Source: Alphaproteobacteria bacterium (lineage in GTDB: Bacteria; Pseudomonadota; Alphaproteobacteria; Sphingomonadales; Sphingomonadaceae). From it: DNA of 10,976 nucleotides. The notes beneath the pieces are model-generated. The model saw only the letters and a program-made list of their open reading frames with translations. It had not been told where the DNA came from and did not search any database. This document shows, piece by piece, positions 1 through 5,848 of this stretch (position 1 is the stretch's first letter; every line of letters starts with the position of its first letter). Where the stretch lies: the NCBI GenBank assembly GCA_018830415.1, contig JAHJSJ010000056.1, positions 1 through 10,976 on the forward strand. The letters run 5' to 3'. Position numbers and translations under genes: made by a program.

Positions 1-566
1 TCCTGATCGGCCTTGGCCTGCGCCACCGCGCCGCGCGCTTCGGCCAGTTGCGCCTCAGCCTTGGCCCAGACGCCGTAGGTGCGCTCCAGCCCGGCCACAT
101 CGGTGCCAGCATAGCGATCGAGCAGCATCCGGTGCCCGCGCGGGTTCACCAACCCGCGATCATCGTGCTGGCCGTGGAGTTCGACCAGCGCAGGTGCGAG
201 TTCGCGCAGCAGGGCAACGCTGGCGGGTTGATCGTTGATGAAGGCTTTGGAGCCGCCATCGGCCTTCACCTGCCGCCGGATCAGCAGCGGCTCACCCGGT
301 TCGATGGTGATCTCCGCATCATCCAGCGCGGCGGCGATGGGCGCAGGCAGCACGGCGAATTCAAAACTGGCGGTGACGCTCGCCTTGTCTTCTCCGGCGC
401 GCACCAGCGATGTTTCGGCCCGGTCGCCCAGGATCAGCCCCAGCGCATCGAGCAGGATCGACTTGCCCGCCCCCGTCTCCCCCGTCAGCACGCCAAGCCC
501 GCGCGCGAAGGTGAGATCGAGCGCTTCGATGAGGACGATATTGCGGATCGAAAGACGGGTCAGCAT
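1..566 (-). CDS. recN: DNA repair protein RecN, N-terminal part (cut by window edge)
   Basis: RecN is an SMC-like ATPase that acts early in recombinational repair of double-strand breaks. The 188 visible residues begin MLTRLSIRNIVLIEALDLTF, the usual RecN start. Walker A (GETGAGKS) is at residues 29-36. The RecN-typical stretch LLIRRQVKADGGSKAFIND covers about 94-112, and the signature LVELHGQHDD is at about 128-136, before the coiled-coil arm begins. The coiled coil, Walker B and C-terminal ATPase half lie beyond position 1. The ATG at 566 fits the family start exactly and needs no extension. The gene is not directly behind another repair or envelope gene: 364 bp with a terminator separate it from the EAL gene, so it probably has its own promoter in 567-780. 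I found no alphaproteobacterial LexA box (GTTC-N7-GTTC) there. Confidence 0.96.
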   Translation of the reverse strand, partial: MLTRLSIRNIVLIEALDLTFARGLGVLTGETGAGKSILLDALGLILGDRAETSLVRAGEDKASVTASFEFAVLPAPIAAALDDAEITIEPGEPLLIRRQVKADGGSKAFINDQPASVALLRELAPALVELHGQHDDRGLVNPRGHRMLLDRYAGTDVAGLERTYGVWAKAEAQLAEARGAVAQAKADQ

Positions 567-693
567 GGGCGGTGCAAGGGATAGCGCAGGCCGCCGCCGC
601 CGTCACGCTTCAAGCGAGGGGCAATCCCCAAGCCCATGCGCCGGGTTTCAGAGCGTTGAAAGCCCGCGCCCGGTGCTGAAATTTTGTGGCGGC

Positions 694-727
694 GAATCAC
701 CTGACCGATTCGGCCCCGCACCGATTC
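694..727. promoter_or_regulatory. Cluster of three GANTC (CcrM) sites upstream of recN
   Basis: GAATC at 694-698, GATTC at 707-711 and GATTC at 723-727 fall within 34 bp. The last two sit inside a 9-bp direct repeat, ACCGATTCG, at 704-712 and 720-728 (16-bp period). The flanks carry another 11-bp direct repeat, GTGCTGAAATT, at 673-683 and 756-766. In alphaproteobacteria GANTC is the CcrM methylation site, and GcrA regulates promoters with methylated GANTC. I infer a control region for recN. I could not place a convincing -35/-10 pair, and the rest of 567-780 shows no believable gene. Confidence 0.3.
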
Positions 728-780
728 GCGGTAGGCGGCGCAAGGCCAGCCATTTGTGCTGAAATTCAGCCCCAAAACGA

Positions 781-808
781 AAAAAGCCCCGGTTTCCCGG
801 GGCTTTTT
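781..808 (-). terminator. Rho-independent terminator, usable in both directions
   Basis: The arms 781-792 and 797-808 (AAAAAGCCCCGG / CCGGGGCTTTTT) pair perfectly around the 4-nt loop TTTC. This gives a 7-bp GC core and a run of T on either strand. On the minus strand it closes the transcript that carries the 13-codon ORF at 830-871, and possibly the EAL gene upstream of it. It therefore isolates recN from that transcript. Confidence 0.88.
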
Positions 809-829
809 ACTAACTCTTGCAACGCCGAC

Positions 830-871
830 TTATTGACCGCTGCCGAAGAGGATCGAGATGAAACCCCACAT
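830..871 (-). CDS. Possible 13-residue mini-ORF (MWGFISILFGSGQ)
   Basis: This ATG-to-TAA reading frame encodes MWGFISILFGSGQ. A strong Shine-Dalgarno, AGGAG (plus positions 879-883), lies 7 nt before the ATG, which is better than most starts in this window. The peptide is mostly hydrophobic with no charged side chain. A terminator begins about 20 bp after the stop, so a single-ORF transcript would be complete. I recognise no family. It could be a translated small protein, a leader peptide, or the coincidental reading of a small RNA. It has no run of one amino acid and no downstream gene before the terminator, which argues against a classical amino-acid attenuator. Confidence 0.4.
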   Translation of the reverse strand: MWGFISILFGSGQ

Positions 872-878
872 AGATTTT

Positions 879-905
879 CTCCTACCAGCGCCAATGCTGT
901 AGGAG
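879..905 (-). promoter_or_regulatory. Hairpin enclosing the Shine-Dalgarno of the mini-ORF
   Basis: Read on the minus strand, CTCCTACAGC (905-896) pairs with GCTG-GTAGGAG (889-879). The stem is 10 bp with one bulged G and a 6-nt loop. The 3' arm contains the AGGAG of the 13-codon ORF, so in RNA the ribosome site would be masked. Such stems occur in thermosensors and other translational switches. Whether this one is transcribed depends on where the transcript begins. Confidence 0.45.
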
Positions 906-909
906 CGTT

Positions 910-925
910 TTAACACAAAATTAAC
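910..925. promoter_or_regulatory. Full CtrA-type box TTAA-N7-TTAAC
   Basis: TTAACACAAAATTAAC matches the CtrA consensus TTAA-N7-TTAA(C) exactly: half-sites 910-913 and 921-924 with a 7-bp spacer. It lies between the stop codon of the EAL gene (931-933) and the hairpin, about 40-55 bp before the mini-ORF ATG. A further TTAAC is at 938-942. CtrA is the cell-cycle and motility response regulator of alphaproteobacteria. The short AT-rich setting makes a chance match possible. Confidence 0.4.
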
Positions 926-930
926 CATAA

Positions 931-3297
931 TCAACCGTTAACTACGATTCTCCCGCCGCCCATCATCGACAACAGCTCTGGCATGGTGATTGCCCTTGCA
1001 AACAGGTAGCCTTGCGCATGGTCGCAGCCCATCGCGCGCAAGGTGGCTGCGACGGCCTGATCCTCGACACCTTCGGCCACCACCACCTTGCCCAGCGAGT
1101 GGGCGATTTCGATCGTGGCGCGCACCACCGCGCGGCTTTCTTCCGATGTCGCCATGTTCTGCACAAAGCGTTTGTCGATCTTGAGTTCGGAACTGGGCAA
1201 CTTCTCGATATATTCGAGATTTGATTGCCCGGTGCCGAAATCATCGATCGAAAGACTGATCCCGCGCTGTTTGAGCGCGTCGATTTGCGGCGCGATTCGT
1301 TCGTCCTCCAACTTGGCCGTTTCGGTCAGTTCGAGCGTGAGATTGCCCGGCGGGAAGGCATGACGGCCCAGCATTGTCATGATGTCGAACATCAGATGCG
1401 CGTCGCTCAGGCTCTTGGCTGACATGTTGACTGCCAGCTTGAAGGCCGGATCAAGCGCAATCGCTTTCTTGCCGTCAACCAACGCGGCTTCCATCACCAC
1501 CAGCGTCAATTCGTTGATGCGATCCCCCGCTTCGGCGGCGAGCACCAATTCTTGCGGATTGACCCACTCCTTGCCATCAGGCTGCCAGCGGATCAGCGTT
1601 TCGGCGCCGACGATCCGGCCGGTGAGCAGATCGACCTTGGGTTGGAAAGCCACCCTGATGCTGCGATCACGCAGCCCTTTTTCCAGCACCCGCAGCAATC
1701 CAACCCGCTGGTTGCGGGCTTCGAGATAGGCGGGATCATTGATGATGAACCGCGCGCCGCGCGATGCGGCTTCCTCTGCCGCCTGCATTGCTTTCTTGAT
1801 CCGCTGGCCAAGCGGCAGGTCATAATTGGTGTCGATCCCCAGCGCCGGCGCACTGCTGGCCGATTGCCAATCATGGCTGATCGCGGTCTTGAGCATCAGC
1901 GCAAGGCCATCGGCATGCCGTTCGAGACTGGCAGTGTCCATCCGCGGGGCCAGCCACACCAGAACGTCGCGATCAAACGCAACATCGCCCGTCTCTCCCG
2001 GCCCTTTGATATAGGCGATCAGCGTGCTGACGAACTCGCCCAATTCGCGCGCGGTCCATTCCTCCGACATCTCGGCAAGGCTAGCGATTTTGAGCGCATA
2101 GACATCGCGTTCCGCATTGACCTGTTCCGAACTGATCGCCGATGTCGTCATCGCGTCGACATCGCTGCTGTAATATTTGCGCACGATCTGCCTTAGCCCG
2201 ATACCAGCCCAGATAAGCGCCAGCAGCGCCGACATGACATCAATGTTGATGCCGAATTCATCGAGCAGCAGCGGCAGCGCCAGCAATCCCGCCCCGGTCA
2301 CGACCAGCGCGCGGGTTGATTTTGTGCGGCCAAGTGACAGGGAAAGAATTGCAATGCCAGCCAGTGCCAGCGCAGGAATCCACATCAGATCAACCGGCAC
2401 CCCGCGCTTGAGCGTATGCGCGCCCATGATGTGAAAATAGGCGCCCGGCACCCTGCCGTCTCTCAGCGGCAGGCGATAATAATCGGCAGATTCAAAATAT
2501 GCTTCGCCGATGATAACGTTTTTGCCCGCAAGCGATGCTGCGGGAACGCGCCCGCGCAAGACATCAATGTAACTGAATGTCGGCACGGTCGCAGGGTCGA
2601 ACGCGTAATCAGGATAATACCACCGAGCGGGACCCTCATAATCCGCCAGCACAGCCGAAAGTGACGCATGCCTCGATCCGTCGAGATCAACGCTGGTGGG
2701 AAAGATAACCGACAGGCCAAAAGGCCCACCAATCCCGTTCATTGCGGCAAGCTGCACAAACTTGCGGAACTCAGGAAGCGGGACGATCTCCTCAACGGTC
2801 TGGAAGCCGAATTCATGGCGTGGCGCAAAACCTAGCCAAACTTTCCCCTTGTGCCGCGAAAGCGTTTCAATGAACAATGCATTGGCAGCAGGCGAGCCTG
2901 GCGACGCATGGGCACGGTCGAACGTCACCTTTGTCACGCCCGATGCGATCAGTTCGTCGATGATACGACTGTCGTCGGTCCGCGTCGGCAATTTGCGATT
3001 GAATGAGCGAAACGTCTTGTCGTCGATCGCAATCATCACGATGTCCTGCGGCGCGGGTCTTGATCGAAGCTCCGCCCGCATGGCGCGATAAAGGTCTTCG
3101 GCGGGCAACGGCAGCTCAATCACGGCTGATACGATCCCGAACAGGATCGCAAAGATCGCCACCTTGGCGCGCTTGCTGCGGAGGAACGCCGCGCCTGAAT
3201 TGCGGACGAGATCGGCTTGCAGGACATCGCCCTCATCGCCGGCAAAGCCAAAGGCGCGCCGCAGGTAGTCTACTGTTGATTGCAGTGATCTGATCAT
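931..3297 (-). CDS. CHASE2-sensor cyclic-di-GMP phosphodiesterase (EAL domain, degenerate GGDEF)
   Basis: This 788-residue inner-membrane protein probably hydrolyses cyclic di-GMP in response to an extracytoplasmic signal. A first membrane helix at about 46-61 is followed by a periplasmic CHASE2 region (about 62-300). Three closely spaced helices follow at about 304-322, 328-346 and 351-368. The cytoplasmic stretch 395-530 reads like a worn GGDEF domain: AFDRDVLVWLAP (440-451) stands where GGDEF should be, so cyclase activity is not expected. The EAL domain spans about 533-780 and keeps the residues needed for catalysis: E566 (motif ETL rather than EAL), N624, E659, D685/D686 in DDFGTG, K706, E742 and Q762. 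It is therefore probably active. The proline usual after QGYLF is replaced (ARAI). The start at 3297 has no clear Shine-Dalgarno. Its transcript may run through the mini-ORF to the terminator at 781-808. Confidence 0.93.
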   Translation of the reverse strand: MIRSLQSTVDYLRRAFGFAGDEGDVLQADLVRNSGAAFLRSKRAKVAIFAILFGIVSAVIELPLPAEDLYRAMRAELRSRPAPQDIVMIAIDDKTFRSFNRKLPTRTDDSRIIDELIASGVTKVTFDRAHASPGSPAANALFIETLSRHKGKVWLGFAPRHEFGFQTVEEIVPLPEFRKFVQLAAMNGIGGPFGLSVIFPTSVDLDGSRHASLSAVLADYEGPARWYYPDYAFDPATVPTFSYIDVLRGRVPAASLAGKNVIIGEAYFESADYYRLPLRDGRVPGAYFHIMGAHTLKRGVPVDLMWIPALALAGIAILSLSLGRTKSTRALVVTGAGLLALPLLLDEFGINIDVMSALLALIWAGIGLRQIVRKYYSSDVDAMTTSAISSEQVNAERDVYALKIASLAEMSEEWTARELGEFVSTLIAYIKGPGETGDVAFDRDVLVWLAPRMDTASLERHADGLALMLKTAISHDWQSASSAPALGIDTNYDLPLGQRIKKAMQAAEEAASRGARFIINDPAYLEARNQRVGLLRVLEKGLRDRSIRVAFQPKVDLLTGRIVGAETLIRWQPDGKEWVNPQELVLAAEAGDRINELTLVVMEAALVDGKKAIALDPAFKLAVNMSAKSLSDAHLMFDIMTMLGRHAFPPGNLTLELTETAKLEDERIAPQIDALKQRGISLSIDDFGTGQSNLEYIEKLPSSELKIDKRFVQNMATSEESRAVVRATIEIAHSLGKVVVAEGVEDQAVAATLRAMGCDHAQGYLFARAITMPELLSMMGGGRIVVNG

Positions 3298-3383
3298 GAA
3301 GCGCGCAAATCCGAACGGGAACTGCGGTTAACCTTAGGTCGCGTTGGTTAATTCATCGCAAACGCTTCAACTGCCAGCCTTGA

Positions 3384-3398
3384 CGGGTGCGGCACCCG
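3384..3398. promoter_or_regulatory. Dyad in the divergent region between the EAL and SDR genes
   Basis: CGGGTGC-G-GCACCCG is a perfect 7-bp-arm inverted repeat. It overlaps a TTGACG (3380-3385) that resembles a -35 box, although no -10 box follows at the right distance. A second small dyad, GCAAG-C-CTTGC, is at 3406-3416, and the palindrome GGTTAACC is at 3326-3333. The region 3298-3448 must hold promoters for both divergent genes. This dyad is a candidate operator only. Confidence 0.2.
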
Positions 3399-3448
3399 AT
3401 TCCCGGCAAGCCTTGCGAGACTGCCCCGTTTGCGCCACCAAGCTCGCT

Positions 3449-4222
3449 ATGGAATTGTTCGATCTGACGGGCCGCACGGCCATTATTACTGGCGGCAATG
3501 GCGGGCTGGGCCTGGCGATGGCGCGCGGGATTGCCAAGGCCGGAGCCAATGTCGCGATCTGGGCGCGCAATTCTGGCAAGAACGCAGCTGCGCGCGACGA
3601 ATTGAAGGCACTCGGCCAAGGCGAGGTGATCGCGCTAACCTGCGATGTTGGCGATGAGACCAGCATCGAAGCCGCGATGGCAGCCACGCTGGGAGCGTTG
3701 GGCCGCGCCGACACCTGCTTCGCCAATGCCGGGATTTCGGGCGCGGGCACGGCCATTCCCGATATCACTGCCGAAGGCTGGAATCAGACGATGGCGATCA
3801 ACACCCGCGGCGCGGCGCTGGTTTACAAGCACGTCACCCGGCACATGATCGCCCGCGCCAAGGCTGGCGACCCCGGAGGCAAGCTGATCGCGACATCATC
3901 GGGCCAGTCGATCATGGGGGTCAACCGTTCGTCCGATTACGCGGCATCAAAGGCGGCATTAAACGGCCTCACCCGCGCCGCCGCGTTTGAATTGGCGCGC
4001 TATCAGATCACCGCCAACGCGCTGTTGTTCGGCTATTACGAAACCGACATTACCGCCAAGGCCGATCCGCGCTTTGGCGAATGGATGGCCAAACGCATTC
4101 CGCTGCGCCGGCCGGGCGATCATGCCGGGCTCGAAGGGTTGGCGGTGTTCTTTGCGTCATCGCATTCCGACTACATCACCGGGCAATGCCTGCCGGTCGA
4201 TGGCGGGCTTTGCATTTCCTAA
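3449..4222 (+). CDS. Short-chain dehydrogenase/reductase (classical SDR)
   Basis: This 257-residue protein is a classical Rossmann-fold NAD(P)H-dependent oxidoreductase. The cofactor-binding TGGNGGLG is at 14-21. An arginine (R40) at the end of the second strand favours NADP(H). Other landmarks are D66, NAG at 93-95, N118, and the catalytic S151, Y164 and K168 with the standard S-x12-Y-x3-K spacing. The C-terminal TGQCLPVDGG (244-253) is typical of the gluconate 5-dehydrogenase / 3-oxoacyl-ACP reductase-like branch. The true substrate cannot be told from sequence. The frame is open upstream to 3344, but those 35 codons lack family character, so I start at the ATG at 3449 despite its weak Shine-Dalgarno. 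The ABC1 gene follows 94 bp later on the same strand with no visible terminator between them, so the two may be co-transcribed. Confidence 0.9.
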   Translation: MELFDLTGRTAIITGGNGGLGLAMARGIAKAGANVAIWARNSGKNAAARDELKALGQGEVIALTCDVGDETSIEAAMAATLGALGRADTCFANAGISGAGTAIPDITAEGWNQTMAINTRGAALVYKHVTRHMIARAKAGDPGGKLIATSSGQSIMGVNRSSDYAASKAALNGLTRAAAFELARYQITANALLFGYYETDITAKADPRFGEWMAKRIPLRRPGDHAGLEGLAVFFASSHSDYITGQCLPVDGGLCIS

Positions 4223-4316
4223 TTGCGTCTGCGCTGGCACTCCCCATTTCAGACGGAACGCAGCGGCGCCCAAGCCGTTGCCGCACAAATCCTCTCGCAA
4301 ATGGAATGCCCCGACC

Positions 4317-5714
4317 GTGGCTGATGACCAAGCCCCCGACGATTTTGGCCCTGATTACGCCAATCAGCCCGAAGATCGCGCCCGCCAGCGTGCGGTGCCT
4401 TCGGGCCGGATGGCACGGTTCGGCACCTTCGGGCGGCTGGTCGGCGGGGTTGCGGGCGGGATGGTCGCCGAAGGCGCGCGGCGGTTGGCGAGCGGCGAAG
4501 GCATTTCGGCGCGCGACCTGATCCTCACCCCCGGCAATGTCCAGCGGATGACCGACCGCCTGTCGCACCTGCGCGGCGCGGCGATGAAGATGGGCCAGAT
4601 GATCAGTCTGGATGCAGGTGATTTCCTGCCCGATGAACTGTCCAAAATCCTCGGCACGTTGCGCGATCAGGCCAATTTCATGCCAACCAGGCAGCTGGAT
4701 GCCGTGCTGCGCGCCGAATGGGGGCCGGACTGGCGCAAGCAATTCCGCTGGTTCAATCCCCGCCCCATCGCTGCCGCCAGCATCGGACAGGTGCACAAGG
4801 CGCTGACCCGCGATGGCGAGGAGTTGGCGATCAAGGTGCAATATCCCGGCGTTGCCAAATCGATCGACAGCGATGTCGATAATGTGATGACGCTGCTGCG
4901 CGTTGCCGGTTTCGCACCCCCCGAACTGGAAATGGAAAAGCTGATGGCGGCGGCCAAGCAGCAGTTGCACGAAGAAGCCGATTACACCCGCGAAGGCGAG
5001 CAAATGGCGCTGTATCGCGAACGGCTGGCGGGCACGCCCGGCTTCGTCGTGCCGCGCCTGCACCAAGGGCTGACGCGCGGATCGATTTTGGCGATGAGTT
5101 TTGAAGAAGGCGTTTCAATCGAGGAACTCGGCAACGAACCGCCCGAACGCCGCGATGGAGTGTTCGCGCGGATGATCCGGCTGGTGGCACGCGAATTGTT
5201 CGATTTCGGAGTGATGCAGACCGATCCCAATTTCGCCAATTTCCGTTACCGGCGCGAGACGGGCGAGATCGTGCTGCTCGATTTCGGCGCGTGTCGCCCG
5301 GTCGATCCAACCGTGGCGAACGGCTATCGCAAGATGCTGCTCGCAGGATTGGAAGGCAATGCCGATCAAGTGCTTGCCGCGACTATCGAAGCCGGGTTCA
5401 TGATGCCGATTGTCGCGGAAAAACACCCGGAACGGGTCAACCGCATGATCGAAATCGTCATCAATGAAATGCGCGAGGACGCTCCGTTCGATTTCGGCGA
5501 CCGGGGTTTCGTGCCGCTGCTGCGCGACGAAGGCTATGCCATCGCGCAGGACAAGGACACCTGGGCCTTTCCGCCGATTGAAACGCTGTTCGTGCAGCGC
5601 AAGGTTTCGGGCACCGCATTGCTGGGCGCGCGGTTGAAAGCCAAAGTGAATATCAGGCGCATCACCGAAGAGGTTTTGGCGAGCACAAACCCTATTCCCG
5701 CAGCGGTTGCCTGA
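4317..5714 (+). CDS. ABC1/UbiB-family atypical kinase, COQ8 (ADCK3)-like
   Basis: Members of this family support ubiquinone biosynthesis as protein-kinase-like ATPases. The 465-residue reading shows the diagnostic features in order: the KxGQ motif (KMGQ, 91-94), the alanine-rich loop AAASIGQVH (152-160) that replaces the glycine-rich loop, the ATP-binding lysine K173 in AIKVQYPGV, the ExD motif E220-A-D222, QTDPNFANF (301-309) and DFG (322-324). QTDPN rather than HADPH places it nearer mitochondrial COQ8/ADCK3 than E. coli UbiB. There is no C-terminal pair of membrane helices as in E. coli UbiB. I chose the GTG at 4317 because it gives VADD..., resembling what I recall of relatives that begin MADD. 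The frame is open further upstream, overlapping the SDR gene, and an ATG at 4410 is a shorter option. The stop codon lies in the first unit of the tandem repeat. Confidence 0.92.
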   Translation: MADDQAPDDFGPDYANQPEDRARQRAVPSGRMARFGTFGRLVGGVAGGMVAEGARRLASGEGISARDLILTPGNVQRMTDRLSHLRGAAMKMGQMISLDAGDFLPDELSKILGTLRDQANFMPTRQLDAVLRAEWGPDWRKQFRWFNPRPIAAASIGQVHKALTRDGEELAIKVQYPGVAKSIDSDVDNVMTLLRVAGFAPPELEMEKLMAAAKQQLHEEADYTREGEQMALYRERLAGTPGFVVPRLHQGLTRGSILAMSFEEGVSIEELGNEPPERRDGVFARMIRLVARELFDFGVMQTDPNFANFRYRRETGEIVLLDFGACRPVDPTVANGYRKMLLAGLEGNADQVLAATIEAGFMMPIVAEKHPERVNRMIEIVINEMREDAPFDFGDRGFVPLLRDEGYAIAQDKDTWAFPPIETLFVQRKVSGTALLGARLKAKVNIRRITEEVLASTNPIPAAVA

Positions 5715-5761
5715 CCCCTGCTAGACCCCTCCTTGACCCCCCTTAGACCCCTCCTAGACCC
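5712..5761. repeat. Degenerate 11-bp tandem repeat; minus strand fits a G-quadruplex pattern
   Basis: About 4.5 units of T(A/T)GACCCCTCC begin at 5712, 5722, 5733, 5744 and 5755. The first unit is 10 bp, includes the TGA stop of the ABC1 gene, and the last is partial. The C-runs at 5715-5718, 5726-5729, 5737-5742, 5748-5751 and 5759-5761 become five G-tracts on the minus strand. The loops between them are 7, 7, 5 and 7 nt, which satisfies the G3+N1-7 rule for a quadruplex. The block also has stop codons in every forward frame. Confidence 0.8.
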
Positions 5762-5783
5762 GATTTATCGCCTGTTTTCCTGA

Positions 5784-5799
5784 TGTTTCACGTGAAACA
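5784..5799. other. parS centromere site (ParB binding)
   Basis: TGTTTCACGTGAAACA is an exact match to the bacterial chromosomal parS consensus. The symmetry continues outward to a perfect 20-bp palindrome at 5782-5801. ParB loads here as a CTP-dependent clamp and spreads, and with ParA it segregates the replicated origin region. Chromosomal parS sites cluster near oriC, so this window is probably origin-proximal. It lies in the gap between the ABC1 and phosphatase genes, 22 bp after the tandem repeat. Confidence 0.93.
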
Positions 5800-5818
5800 T
5801 CGGTTGCTGGCAGTAGAC

Positions 5819-5837
5819 ATGACAGCCAGCTTGTCAT
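5819..5837. promoter_or_regulatory. Inverted repeat just before the phosphatase start
   Basis: ATGACA (5819-5824) and TGTCAT (5832-5837) form a 6-bp dyad with a 7-bp spacer. It ends 11 bp before the chosen ATG of the phosphatase gene. It could be a repressor site or a weak RNA stem over the ribosome-binding region. No known operator is recognised. Confidence 0.25.
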
Positions 5838-5848
5838 AGTTGGTCGCG

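Noticed and set aside
560..775. 71-codon minus-strand frame directly before recN
   Set aside because: It overlaps the recN start, has no ribosome site and carries no recognisable sequence. It is more likely leader DNA.
567..780. LexA operator for recN
   Set aside because: No GTTC-N7-GTTC or close variant was found on either strand in this gap.
3326..3351. GGTTAACC and a second TTAA as a CtrA box
   Set aside because: The two TTAA half-sites are 16 bp apart, not the 7 bp needed.
4176..5066. 296-codon minus-strand frame opposite the ABC1 gene
   Set aside because: It is antisense to a well-supported COQ8-like protein and has no family features.
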